64,000 nt of DNA from Streptomyces omiyaensis (GTDB taxonomy: Bacteria > Actinomycetota > Actinomycetes > Streptomycetales > Streptomycetaceae): assembly GCF_014650895.1 (NCBI RefSeq), contig NZ_BMVV01000001.1, forward strand, positions 62,001 to 126,000, in the 5' to 3' direction. Made by a program: the position numbers and the translations under genes. The notes under the pieces were generated by a model. The model worked only from the letters and a program-made list of their open reading frames with translations, did no database searches and was not told the DNA's origin. Positions 55,336 through 63,853 of the stretch are shown piece after piece; the first letter of the stretch is position 1, and the number at the start of each line of letters is the position of its first letter.

Positions 55336-55357
55336 ATAACCGCAGGCCGATCGGTAT
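55336..55357. promoter_or_regulatory. LysR-type operator between LysR and the DMT exporter
   Basis: ATAACCG (55336-55342) and CGGTAT (55352-55357) are imperfect inverted half-sites of the ATA/TAT type bound by LysR proteins. The site overlaps the putative -10 box of lysR (AGCATA on the forward strand, 55333-55338), consistent with autorepression and divergent activation. Confidence 0.45.
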
Positions 55358-55499
55358 TTCCGCTCCCGCGCCCGGGCTCCGTAGCGTGGAAGCGGAATGC
55401 AGTCGTCAGGGTGGAGTGCGGTGCACTACTCTGGACTGAGGGTTTAGTGCAGTGGACTTGCGGTCCGGTCCGGTGGAGGGCCGGGGAGGAGTGGTGGGC

Positions 55500-56471
55500 G
55501 TGGACAGCCAGGTGACGGGGGCGACGGGGGCGGTCGCGGCCCCGGTGGCGGTGCGGACGGACGCGGGGGCTCCCGCGGCGGCCCCCGCCGCGGGCGGCGG
55601 CCGCGCCGGCGGCCCGTCGCGCTTCGGGCCCGTCGCGCTCGTCGTCGCCGGCGGCCTCTCCGTCCAGTTCGGCTCGGCCGTCGCCGTCCTGCTGATGCCC
55701 CGGGCCGGCGCGCTCGGCGTCGTCACGCTGCGGCTCGTGCTCGCCGCGCTCGTCCTGCTCCTGGTCTGCCGGCCGAAGGTGCGCGGCTACGGCCGCGCCG
55801 ACTGGGGGACCGTCGTCGCCTTCGGCCTCGCCATGGCGGGCATGAACATCCTCTTCTACCAGTCGGTCGACCGGATCCCGCTCGGTGCCGCCGTCACCCT
55901 GGAGGTGCTCGGCCCGCTGGTCCTCTCCGTCGTCGCCTCCCGGCGGCTGGTCAACCTCCTCTGGGCCGGCCTCGCGCTCGGCGGCGTCGCCCTGCTCGGC
56001 GGCGGCGGCTTCGAGCGGCTCGACCCGCTCGGCGCGGGCTTCGCGCTCGCGGCGGGCGCCATGTGGGCGGCGTACATCGTCTTCAGCGCCCGGACCGGCC
56101 GCCGCTTCCCGCAGGCCGACGGCCTGGCGCTCGCGATGGCCTTCGGCGCGGTCCTCAGCCTGCCGTTCGGCATCGCCGAGGCGGGCGGCGCGCTCCTCGT
56201 CCCGTCCACGGTCGCGCTGGGCCTCGGCATCGCCCTGCTCTCCTCGGTGCTGCCGTACACCCTCGAACTGCTCGCCCTGCGCCGCCTGCCGGCCCCCACC
56301 TTCGCCGTCCTGATGAGCCTGGAGCCGGCCATCGCGGCCACCGCCGGGCTCCTCGTCCTCCACCAGGCCCTCTCCCCGGCGGACGGCCTCGCCATCGCGC
56401 TCGTCATCGCGGCCAGCATCGGCGCGGTCCGCACCCAGGCGGCGGCGGTGGGGAAGCGGAAGCGGAAGTAG
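55500..56471 (+). CDS. DMT-family (EamA/RhtA-like) metabolite exporter
   Basis: The product has 323 residues: a soluble N-terminal tail of about 40 residues, then ten hydrophobic helices in two EamA repeats (FGPVALVVAGGLSVQFGSAV, then NILFYQSVDRIPLGAAVTLE; LPYTLELLALRRLPAPTFAV). It resembles RhtA-type amino-acid exporters. GGAGG at 55485-55489 and a run of three in-frame GTGs leave some freedom; GTG 55500 fits best. It is divergent from and probably activated by the LysR regulator. Confidence 0.9.
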   Translation: MDSQVTGATGAVAAPVAVRTDAGAPAAAPAAGGGRAGGPSRFGPVALVVAGGLSVQFGSAVAVLLMPRAGALGVVTLRLVLAALVLLLVCRPKVRGYGRADWGTVVAFGLAMAGMNILFYQSVDRIPLGAAVTLEVLGPLVLSVVASRRLVNLLWAGLALGGVALLGGGGFERLDPLGAGFALAAGAMWAAYIVFSARTGRRFPQADGLALAMAFGAVLSLPFGIAEAGGALLVPSTVALGLGIALLSSVLPYTLELLALRRLPAPTFAVLMSLEPAIAATAGLLVLHQALSPADGLAIALVIAASIGAVRTQAAAVGKRKRK

Positions 56472-56590
56472 GAGCGGGCGGGGCCCGGGGCGGACGGGTC
56501 CCGGAGCGGACGCCGGTCGTGTCCCGATCCTGTCGGTCCCTGGCCGTGAGGCTGTTTCCGGGCCGCCCCGGCCCGGCGATCATGGAGCGC

Positions 56591-56770
56591 ATGGCTCTTG
56601 AGATGCGCGAACGCTGCGAACGCTGCGACACGGCGGCCCTGCCCGCCGACGGCCCCGCCCGGATCTGCTCGTACGAGTGCACCTTCTGCGTGCCCTGCGC
56701 GGAGGGGATGGCCGGCGTCTGCCCCAACTGCGGCGGCGAACTGGTCCCCCGGCCGCGCCGCACGGCCTGA
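56591..56770 (+). CDS. DUF1272 zinc-ribbon-like protein
   Basis: The product has 59 residues: MALEMRERCERCDTAALPAD, then ARICSYECTFCVPCAEGMAG and VCPNCGGELVPRP. Eight cysteines in CxxC pairs make one or two zinc knuckles. This is DUF1272, a common small bacterial family of unknown function. Two ATGs are possible (56582, 56591); the second matches the usual family start. A hairpin terminator follows at 56771. Confidence 0.88.
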   Translation: MALEMRERCERCDTAALPADGPARICSYECTFCVPCAEGMAGVCPNCGGELVPRPRRTA

Positions 56771-56802
56771 GGCCGGCGCCGGAAGCGCTTCCGGCACCGG
56801 CC
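56771..56802 (+). terminator. Hairpin terminator after the DUF1272 gene
   Basis: A 32-nt near-palindrome directly after the stop codon, GGCCGGCGCCGGAAGC followed by its reverse complement with a single mismatch. It lies between the convergent DUF1272 and RibD-like genes and could serve both. Confidence 0.75.
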
Positions 56803-56869
56803 CCGGCCCGTGAACGGCTCCCGCCGGTCCGGCCGTTCCGTCGTCCCCCGGTCCGCCAGTCCCGCCGTC

Positions 56870-57442
56870 CTACCGGACGACGTCGAAGACCTGCTTCTGG
56901 ATGCCGTTGGAGTAGGCCTCGTGCTCCACGAGCCGCAGCTTCTGGGCGTCCTTGTCGGTGGCGCTGAAGAGGCGCTTGCCCGCGCCGAGGAGGAGGGGGA
57001 AGACCAGCAGGTGGTAGCGGTCGATCAGGCCGGCGTCGGAGAGGGCGCGGTTGAGGGCCGCGCTGCCGTGCATGATGATCGGCCCGCCCTCGGTCTCCTT
57101 CAGGGCGGCGACCTCGTCCAGGGTGCGCAGGATGGTGGTCGGGCCCCAGTCGGAGACCAGGTCGTCCTCGGTGAGCGTCGTGGAGACGACGTACTTCGGC
57201 ATCGCCTTGTACCCGGCGAAGTCCGCCATCCCCGGCCACACGGGGCTGAACGCCTGGTAGCTCGCCCGGCCGAGGAGGATCGCGCTCGCCTCGCCCTGCT
57301 CGCGCCCCTTGAGTTCGTACGCCTCCGGGACGAACTCGATGTCCTTGAAGGTCCAGCCGGAGTTCCGGTACCCCTCCTCGCCGCCGGGGGCCTCGACGAC
57401 GCCGTCGAGGGAGACGAAGGCGGAGCTGATGAGAGTGCGCAT
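56870..57442 (-). CDS. RibD C-terminal/dihydrofolate-reductase-family protein
   Basis: The product has 190 residues. MRTLISSAFVSLDGVVEAPG opens the fold, followed by ILLGRASYQAFSPVWPGMAD, KYVVSTTLTEDDLVSDWG and GPIIMHGSAALNRALSDAGL (nucleotide-binding GSAxL loop). It belongs to the dihydrofolate reductase-like RibD_C group used for NADPH-dependent reductions; the substrate is unknown. ATG at 57442. It is divergent from the catabolic operon. Confidence 0.9.
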   Translation of the reverse strand: MRTLISSAFVSLDGVVEAPGGEEGYRNSGWTFKDIEFVPEAYELKGREQGEASAILLGRASYQAFSPVWPGMADFAGYKAMPKYVVSTTLTEDDLVSDWGPTTILRTLDEVAALKETEGGPIIMHGSAALNRALSDAGLIDRYHLLVFPLLLGAGKRLFSATDKDAQKLRLVEHEAYSNGIQKQVFDVVR

Positions 57443-57550
57443 GTCGGGGGTTCCTCGTCTGCCGAAGGTGTCGGTCTCGGTGGCGCTTTCATGGTCTAGG
57501 ACCGGGCCCCGGAGCGAAACTCATCGGCCTCCCGCCGATCTTTTTCCAAG

Positions 57551-57588
57551 CAAGCATGCTTGATTGTTTCTCGGATCGCTGCCATGCT
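57551..57588 (+). promoter_or_regulatory. Operon promoter with a 12-bp palindrome
   Basis: CAAGCATGCTTG (57551-57562) is a perfect palindrome overlapping TTGATT (57560-57565), a possible -35 box followed 17 bp later by CATGCT (57583-57588). TetR-type repressors of acyl-CoA catabolic operons often bind AAGC-rich palindromes of this form. The repressor gene is not in this window. Confidence 0.55.
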
Positions 57589-57626
57589 CCGACTCCCCAG
57601 GCCCGTCCTCCCGAGGGGAGCGCACC

Positions 57627-58430
57627 GTGTCCGACCCCGGCGCCGTCCACGCGGTTCTCACCGACCTGCGTGCCGAAGGCGACGAACTCGACCTGATCGT
57701 CGGAGGGTTGAGCGGCGAACGATGGGCGCTCGCCACGCCCGCCGCCCGCTGGACCGTCGCCCACCAGATCGCCCACCTCGCCTGGACCGACCGGGCCGCG
57801 CTGCTCGCCGTCACCGACCCCGACGCCTTCGCCGCCGAGGTGGAGAAGGCGCTCGCCGCACCCGAGCGGTTCGTCGACGACGGGGCCGAGGAGGGCGCCG
57901 CGCTGGCCCCCGCCGAGCTGCTGCGCCGCTGGCGGGAAGGGCGCGCACGGCTGCGGGAGGCGCTCCTCGCGGTGCCCCCGGGCGGCCGGTTCCCCTGGTA
58001 CGGGCCGCCGATGAGCGCCCCGGCGATGGCGACCGCGCGCCTCATGGAGACCTGGGCCCACGGCCAGGACGTGGCCGACGCCCTCGGCGTCGTCAGGCCG
58101 CCCACCGCGCGCCTGCGCCACGTCGCCTGGATCGGCCACCGGGCCCGCGACTACGCCTACCTGGTGCGCGGCGAGCGGCCCCCCGCCGAGCCCGTGCGGG
58201 TCGAACTCCTCGCCCCGGACGGCGGGTCGTGGACCTTCGGCCCCGAGGACGCCGCCCAGCGCGTCACCGGGACCGCCCTCGACTTCTGCCTCCTCGTCAC
58301 CCAGCGGGTGCACCGCGCCGACACCGCGCTCCGGGCCGAGGGCGCCGACGCCGAGCACTGGCTCGGCATCGCCCAGGCCTTCGCCGGTCCGGCGGGCGCC
58401 GGCCGCGCGCCGCGGGGGGACGCCCGGTGA
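57627..58430 (+). CDS. TIGR03084-type MDMPI-fold protein
   Basis: The product has 267 residues. The N-terminal four-helix bundle of the maleylpyruvate isomerase/DinB-like (MDMPI) fold is recognisable: [20 protein letters not shown], then [18 protein letters not shown] and [16 protein letters not shown], with His ligands for a metal. TIGR03084 members sit in acyl-CoA catabolic operons of actinobacteria, role unknown. GGGGAG at 57615-57620 supports the GTG at 57627. The stop overlaps the AtuA start by GTGA, the first link of the operon. Confidence 0.87.
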   Translation: MSDPGAVHAVLTDLRAEGDELDLIVGGLSGERWALATPAARWTVAHQIAHLAWTDRAALLAVTDPDAFAAEVEKALAAPERFVDDGAEEGAALAPAELLRRWREGRARLREALLAVPPGGRFPWYGPPMSAPAMATARLMETWAHGQDVADALGVVRPPTARLRHVAWIGHRARDYAYLVRGERPPAEPVRVELLAPDGGSWTFGPEDAAQRVTGTALDFCLLVTQRVHRADTALRAEGADAEHWLGIAQAFAGPAGAGRAPRGDAR

Positions 58431-60109
58431 CGCCGCTGCGGATCGGGAACGCCTCCGGCTTCTACGGCGACCGCTTCGACGCCGTCCGCGAGATGCTGAC
58501 GGGCGGCCCGCTCGACGTCCTCACGGGGGACTACCTCGCCGAACTGACCATGCTCATCCTCGGCCGCGACCTGCTGAAGGACCCGTCCTCCGGCTACGCG
58601 AAGACCTTCCTGCGGCAGATGGAGGAGGGGCTCGGGCTCGCCCACGAGCGCGGCACGCGGATCGTCGCCAACGCCGGCGGGCTCAACCCGGCCGGGCTCG
58701 CCGACGCCCTGCGGGAGCTCGCCGCCCGCCTCGGCCTGCCGACCCGGGTCGCGCACGTCGAGGGCGACCTGCTGCCCTCCGCCCCCGGCGTGCTGACGGC
58801 CAACGCCTACCTGGGCGGCGCCGGGATCGCCGCCTGCCTCGCCGCCGGCGCCGACGTCGTCGTGACCGGCCGGGTGACCGACGCGGCGCTCGTCACCGGG
58901 CCCGCGCAGTGGCACTTCGGCTGGGGCCCGCAGGAGTACGACCGGCTCGCCGGGGCCGTCGTCGCCGGGCACGTCCTGGAGTGCGGCACCCAGGCCACCG
59001 GCGGCAACCACGCCTTCTTCCGCGAGTACGACCAGAAGCTCCTGCTCCGCCCCGGCTTCCCGCTCGCCGAGCTGTACGAGGACGGGTCGGCCGTCGTCAC
59101 CAAGCACCCCGGCACCGGCGGCGTCGTCGACGTCTCCACCGTCACCGCCCAGCTGCTGTACGAGACGGCCGGCGCCCGCTACGCCGGGCCCGACGCGACC
59201 GCCCGGCTCGACACCGTCCGGCTCACCCGGGAGGGCCCGGACCGGGTGCGGATCGACGGGGTCCGGGGCGAGGCGCCGCCGCCCGCCCTCAAGGCCGGGC
59301 ACTGCCGGCTCGGCGGCCACCGCAACGAGGTCGTCCTCGTCCTCACCGGCCTCGACGTCGAGGCCAAGGCCGCGCTCGTCCGGGAGCAGATCGGCGCGGC
59401 GCTGGCCGCCGACCCGCCCGCCGACGTCCGCTGGGAGCTGGTCCGCACCGACCGGGAGGACGCGGAGACCGAGGAGACCGCGAGCGCCCTGCTCCGGCTC
59501 GTCGTCCGCGACCCGGACCCCGGGAAGGTCGGCCGGGGCCTGACGGGCGCGGCGATCGAGCTGGCCCTCGCGAGCTACCCCGGCTTCCACGTCACCGCCC
59601 CGCCCGGCAAGGGCGCCCCCTACGGCGTCTTCGAGACCGCGTACGTGCCCGCCGCCGACGTGCCGCACACGGCGGTGCTCCCCGACGGGACCCGCGTCGC
59701 GGTCCCCGTACCGGCCGAGACCCGGGTCCTGGCGCCGGTGCCCGAGCCGGACCTCCCCTCCCCCCTGCCGGCCGGGCCCACCGCGCGGGCGCCGCTCGGG
59801 CGGATCGCCGGGGCCCGCAGCGGCGACAAGGGCGGGGACGCCAACGTCGGGGTGTGGGTGCGGACGGACGCGGAGTGGCGGTGGCTCGCGCACGCCCTCA
59901 CCGTCGACCGGTTCCGCGCGCTCCTGCCGGAGACGGCCCGCTTCGAGGTGGTCCGGCACGTGCTGCCCAACCTGCGGGCGCTGAACTTCACGGTCGCCGG
60001 GATCCTCGGCGAGGGCGTCGCCTCCCAGGCCCGCTTCGACCCCCAGGCCAAAGCCCTCGGCGAATGGCTCCGCTCCCGGCACCTGGACGTCCCCCGGGAG
60101 CTGCTGTGA
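58427..60109 (+). CDS. AtuA/DUF1446-family catabolic protein
   Basis: The product has 560 residues. The DUF1446/AtuA pattern is clear: [20 protein letters not shown], then [39 protein letters not shown] and [20 protein letters not shown]. The last 110 residues are the AtuA C-terminal module ([20 protein letters not shown]). AtuA is needed for acyclic terpene use in Pseudomonas, and its relatives accompany acyl-CoA carboxylases. Its stop (TGA 60107-60109) overlaps a GTG by GTGA, opening the mini-ORF ladder before the carboxylase. Confidence 0.9.
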   Translation: MTPLRIGNASGFYGDRFDAVREMLTGGPLDVLTGDYLAELTMLILGRDLLKDPSSGYAKTFLRQMEEGLGLAHERGTRIVANAGGLNPAGLADALRELAARLGLPTRVAHVEGDLLPSAPGVLTANAYLGGAGIAACLAAGADVVVTGRVTDAALVTGPAQWHFGWGPQEYDRLAGAVVAGHVLECGTQATGGNHAFFREYDQKLLLRPGFPLAELYEDGSAVVTKHPGTGGVVDVSTVTAQLLYETAGARYAGPDATARLDTVRLTREGPDRVRIDGVRGEAPPPALKAGHCRLGGHRNEVVLVLTGLDVEAKAALVREQIGAALAADPPADVRWELVRTDREDAETEETASALLRLVVRDPDPGKVGRGLTGAAIELALASYPGFHVTAPPGKGAPYGVFETAYVPAADVPHTAVLPDGTRVAVPVPAETRVLAPVPEPDLPSPLPAGPTARAPLGRIAGARSGDKGGDANVGVWVRTDAEWRWLAHALTVDRFRALLPETARFEVVRHVLPNLRALNFTVAGILGEGVASQARFDPQAKALGEWLRSRHLDVPRELL

Positions 60110-60222
60110 CCGCCCGCGGCCCCCGCCTCCGGGGGGAAGCCGCCGCGACCGTCCGCGGCCGCCGCCCCCGGAAGGGAGCCACCGTGACCGCCCGCCCCGA
60201 TCTCCCGGAGGGACCGCTGTGA
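60106..60222 (+). other. 38-codon mini-ORF, first step of the ladder
   Basis: GTG 60106 overlaps the AtuA stop by GTGA and reads 38 codons: an Arg/Ala-rich stretch, then TVTARPDLPEGPL and a TGA at 60220-60222. The TGA again overlaps a GTG (60219). The encoded peptide is unlikely to matter by itself; its significance is its coupling to the repeats that follow. It could alternatively be plain spacer sequence. Confidence 0.5.
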
Positions 60223-60323
60223 CCGCCCGCCCCGACCTCCCGGAGGGACCGCTGTGACCGCCCGCCCCGACCTCCCGGAGGGACCGCTGTGACCGCCCGC
60301 CCCGATCTCCCGGAGGGACCGCT
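60184..60323 (+). repeat. Four 35-bp tandem repeats, each a GTG-started 12-codon ORF
   Basis: Units begin at 60184, 60219, 60254 and 60289; the fifth GTG (60324) is the carboxylase start. Each unit encodes VTARPDLPEGPL then TGA, and that TGA overlaps the next GTG by GTGA. Each unit also contains CGGAGGGACCGCT, so every GTG has GGAGGG 6-7 nt upstream. Units differ only at one synonymous base (GAT in the first and fourth, GAC in the others). As 35 is not divisible by three, successive units are in different frames, forming a translational-coupling ladder. Confidence 0.9.
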
Positions 60324-61922
60324 GTGACCGTCCTCGACTCCGCCCTCGACACCGGCGGGCCCGACTACGAGGTCCACCGCTCCGCCATGCTGGAGAAGCT
60401 CGCCGCCCTCGACGCCGAGCACGCCAAGGCCCTCGCCGGCGGCGGCGAGAAGTACACCGCCCGGCACCGCGGGCGGGGCAAGCTGCTCGCCCGCGAGCGG
60501 ATCGAGCTGCTCGTCGACCCCGACTCGCCCTTCCTGGAGCTGTCCCCGCTCGCCGCCTGGGGCAGCACCTACCCCGTGGGCGCCTCCCTGGTCACCGGCA
60601 TCGGCGTGGTCGAGGGCGTCGAGTGCCTGATCACCGCCAACGACCCGACCGTGCGCGGCGGCGCCTCCAACCCGTGGACGCTGAAGAAGGCGCTGCGCGC
60701 CAACGAGATCGCGTACGCCAACCGCCTCCCGGTGATCTCGCTCGTCGAGTCCGGCGGCGCCGACCTGCCCTCCCAGAAGGAGATCTTCATCCCGGGCGGG
60801 GCGCTCTTCCGCGACCTCACCCGGCTCTCCGCCGCCGGGATCCCGACGGTCGCGGTCGTCTTCGGCAACTCGACCGCCGGCGGGGCCTACGTGCCCGGCA
60901 TGTCCGACCACACGGTCATGATCGAGGACCGGTCGAAGGTCTTCCTCGGCGGCCCGCCGCTGGTGAGGATGGCGACCGGCGAGGAGAGCGACGACGAGTC
61001 CCTGGGCGGCGCGGCCATGCACGCCCGCGTCTCCGGCCTCGCCGACCACTACGCCGTCGACGAGGCCGACGCGATCCGGCAGGCCCGCCGGATCGTCGCC
61101 CGCCTCAACCACCGCAAGGCGCACCCCGACCCGGTGGCGGCCGAGCCGCCGAAGCACGATCCCGAGGAGCTCCTCGGGATCGTGCCCGGCGACCTCAAGA
61201 CGCCCTTCGACCCGCGCGAGGTGATCGCCCGGATCGTCGACGGCTCCGACTTCGACGAGTTCAAGCCGCTGTACGGGCCGTCGCTGGCGACCGGCTGGGC
61301 GCGGCTGCACGGCTACCCCGTCGGGATCCTCGCCAACGCGCAGGGCGTGCTCTTCTCCGCCGAGTCGCAGAAGGCCGCCCAGTTCATCCAGCTGGCGAAC
61401 CAGCGGGACATCCCGCTGCTCTTCCTCCACAACACCACCGGCTACATGGTCGGCAAGGAGTACGAGCAGGGCGGCATCATCAAGCACGGCGCGATGATGA
61501 TCAACGCGGTGTCGAACTCGAAGGTCCCCCACCTGTCCGTCCTCATGGGGGCGAGCTACGGCGCCGGCCACTACGGCATGTGCGGCCGGGCCTACGACCC
61601 CCGGTTCCTCTTCGCCTGGCCGAGCGCCAAGTCCGCCGTCATGGGCCCGCAGCAGCTCGCGGGCGTGCTGTCGATCGTGGCGCGGGCGTCGGCCGCGGCG
61701 AAGGGGCAGCCCTACGACGAGGAGGCGGACGCCGGTCTGCGGGCGCTGGTCGAGGCGCAGATCGAGTCCGAGTCGCTGCCGGTGTTCCTCTCCGGCCTGC
61801 TCTACGACGACGGGGTCATCGACCCCCGCGACACCCGCACGGTCCTCGGACTGTGCCTGTCCGCGATCCACACGGCACCGGTCGAGGGCGCGCGCGGCGG
61901 CTTCGGCGTCTTCCGAATGTGA
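60324..61922 (+). CDS. Acyl-CoA carboxylase, carboxyltransferase (beta) subunit
   Basis: The product has 532 residues. Carboxyltransferase landmarks are GRGKLLARERIELLVDPDSP, then ITANDPTVRGGASNPWTLKK, VVFGNSTAGGAYVPGMSDHT and LLFLHNTTGYMVGKEYEQGG, the last two around the acyl-CoA and biotin sites. With the alpha subunit downstream it makes a carboxylase of the methylcrotonyl-CoA or geranyl-CoA type (leucine or acyclic terpenoid breakdown); which one is not decided. The GTG at 60324 is the last rung of the GTGA ladder, with GGAGGG 7 nt upstream. Confidence 0.93.
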   Translation: MTVLDSALDTGGPDYEVHRSAMLEKLAALDAEHAKALAGGGEKYTARHRGRGKLLARERIELLVDPDSPFLELSPLAAWGSTYPVGASLVTGIGVVEGVECLITANDPTVRGGASNPWTLKKALRANEIAYANRLPVISLVESGGADLPSQKEIFIPGGALFRDLTRLSAAGIPTVAVVFGNSTAGGAYVPGMSDHTVMIEDRSKVFLGGPPLVRMATGEESDDESLGGAAMHARVSGLADHYAVDEADAIRQARRIVARLNHRKAHPDPVAAEPPKHDPEELLGIVPGDLKTPFDPREVIARIVDGSDFDEFKPLYGPSLATGWARLHGYPVGILANAQGVLFSAESQKAAQFIQLANQRDIPLLFLHNTTGYMVGKEYEQGGIIKHGAMMINAVSNSKVPHLSVLMGASYGAGHYGMCGRAYDPRFLFAWPSAKSAVMGPQQLAGVLSIVARASAAAKGQPYDEEADAGLRALVEAQIESESLPVFLSGLLYDDGVIDPRDTRTVLGLCLSAIHTAPVEGARGGFGVFRM

Positions 61923-61930
61923 GGCACCAG

Positions 61931-63853
61931 GTGATTTCCACGCTGCTCGTCGCCAATCGCGGCGAGATCGCCTGCCGCGTCTTCCGCACCTGCCGCGAGC
62001 TGGGCATCAGGACCGTCGCCGTTTTCTCCGACGCCGACGCCGACGCCCTGCACGTGCGGGAGGCGGACGCGGCGGTACGGCTGCCGGGGGCCGCGCCCTC
62101 GGAGACGTACCTGCGCGGGGACCTCGTCGTCGCGGCGGCGCTCGCCGCCGGCGCGGACGCGGTCCACCCCGGATACGGCTTCCTGTCGGAGAACGCCGGC
62201 TTCGCGCGGGCCGTGACCGGCGCGGGCCTGCGCTGGATCGGCCCGCCGCCGGAGGCCATCGAGGCGATGGCGTCCAAGACCCGCGCCAAGGAGCTCCTGG
62301 GCATCGCCCCGCTCACCGAGGTCACCGCCGGCGACCTGCCGGTGCTGGTGAAGGCGGCGGCGGGCGGCGGCGGGCGCGGCATGCGGATCGTCCGCGGGCT
62401 CGGCGAGCTGGAGGAGGCGGTGAAGGCCGCCTCGGCGGAGGCGGAGAGCGCCTTCGGCGACGGCGAGGTCTTCGTCGAGCCGTACGTGGAGAACGGCCGG
62501 CACGTCGAGGTGCAGGTCCTCGCCGACGCCCACGGCACGGTCTGGACCCTCGGCACCCGCGACTGCTCCCTCCAGCGCCGCCACCAGAAGGTGATCGAGG
62601 AGGCCCCGGCGCCCGGCCTGCCGGACGCGCTCGTCGAGGAGCTGTACGCGCGTTCGGAGGCGGCGGCGAAGGCGGTCGGCTACGTCGGCGCGGGCACGGT
62701 GGAGTTCCTGGTCGCGGACCTCCCCCGGCCCCTCGGCCCCGCTCCGGCAGGGGGGAGCCCGAAGGCGCACTTCCTGGAGATGAACACCCGTCTCCAGGTC
62801 GAGCACCCGGTGACGGAGGAGGTGTACGGCGTCGACCTCGTCGCGCTCCAGATCGCCGTCGCCGAGGGCGCCCCGCTGCCGCCGGAGCCGCCCGCCGCCC
62901 GGGGGCACGCGGTCGAGGCCCGGCTCTACGCGGAGGACCCGGCGGCCGGATGGGCCCCGCAGACGGGCCGGCTGCACGCCTTCGGGGTGTCCGGTGTCCG
63001 CGTCGACACCGGTTACGCCTCCGGGGACACCGTGCCGGTGCACTACGACGCCATGCTCGCCAAGGTCGTCGCCCACGCGCCGACCCGCGCCGAGGCGGTC
63101 CGCAAGCTCGCCCGCGCGCTGGAGCGGGCGGTCCTCCACGGGCCCGCCACCAACCGGGACCTCCTCGTCGCCTCGCTGCGGCACGCCGACTTCCGGGACG
63201 ACCGGCGCCTCGACACCGGCTTCTACGACCGGCACCTCGACGCCCTCGCCGCCCCGCCGGCCGGCGCCGGGCACGCGGCCGTCGCCGCCGCGCTGGCCGA
63301 CGCGGTCCGCAACTCCGGCCGTTTCGGCGGCGGCTGGCGCAACGTCCGCTCCGGCGACGAGACCAAGGCGTACGGGGAGCACGAGGTCCGCTACCGCCCC
63401 ACCCGGGACGGCGGCTTCGAGGTCCTCGCCCCCGAGGGGGTGCGGGTCCTCGGTGCCGCGCCCGACCGCGTCCGCCTCGAAGCCGACGGTGTGGTCAGGG
63501 ACTTCGAGGTGGCCTCGTACGGTCCCGGGGGCGCGGGCGTCGTCCACGTGGGCCCGCACCGGCTCGTCCCCCGCCCCCGCTTCACCGACCCGCGCGAGCA
63601 GACCCTCCCGGGCTCCCTGCTCGCGCCCATGCCCGGCACCGTCGTCCGGCTCGCGGACGGCCTCGCCGTCGGCGACCGGGTGGAGGCGGGGCAGCCCCTG
63701 CTCTGGCTGGAGGCCATGAAGATGGAGCACCGGGTCGTCGCCCCCGCCTCCGGCACGCTCACCGCGCTCCACGCCGCCCCCGGCCGCCAGGTCGAGGTCG
63801 GTGCCCTGCTCGCCGTCGTACAGACCGAAGCACAGGAGGACCAGACAGCATGA
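61931..63853 (+). CDS. Acyl-CoA carboxylase, biotin carboxylase/biotin carrier (alpha) subunit
   Basis: The product has 640 residues. ATP-grasp biotin carboxylase (LLVANRGEIACRVFRTCREL, then VKAAAGGGGRGMRIV and MNTRLQVEHPVTEEVYGVD) is followed by a linker domain and a C-terminal biotinyl domain with LEAMKMEHRVVAPASG (biotinylated Lys in AMKM). It carboxylates biotin, which the beta subunit uses on the acyl-CoA. The GTG at 61931 follows the beta-subunit stop by 8 nt; the end overlaps the next ATG by ATGA. Confidence 0.95.
   Translation: MISTLLVANRGEIACRVFRTCRELGIRTVAVFSDADADALHVREADAAVRLPGAAPSETYLRGDLVVAAALAAGADAVHPGYGFLSENAGFARAVTGAGLRWIGPPPEAIEAMASKTRAKELLGIAPLTEVTAGDLPVLVKAAAGGGGRGMRIVRGLGELEEAVKAASAEAESAFGDGEVFVEPYVENGRHVEVQVLADAHGTVWTLGTRDCSLQRRHQKVIEEAPAPGLPDALVEELYARSEAAAKAVGYVGAGTVEFLVADLPRPLGPAPAGGSPKAHFLEMNTRLQVEHPVTEEVYGVDLVALQIAVAEGAPLPPEPPAARGHAVEARLYAEDPAAGWAPQTGRLHAFGVSGVRVDTGYASGDTVPVHYDAMLAKVVAHAPTRAEAVRKLARALERAVLHGPATNRDLLVASLRHADFRDDRRLDTGFYDRHLDALAAPPAGAGHAAVAAALADAVRNSGRFGGGWRNVRSGDETKAYGEHEVRYRPTRDGGFEVLAPEGVRVLGAAPDRVRLEADGVVRDFEVASYGPGGAGVVHVGPHRLVPRPRFTDPREQTLPGSLLAPMPGTVVRLADGLAVGDRVEAGQPLLWLEAMKMEHRVVAPASGTLTALHAAPGRQVEVGALLAVVQTEAQEDQTA

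Noticed and set aside
60184..60323. Direct repeats with regular period, considered as a CRISPR array
   Set aside because: The repeats are contiguous without spacers, are coding-like and include ribosome-binding sites and start codons.
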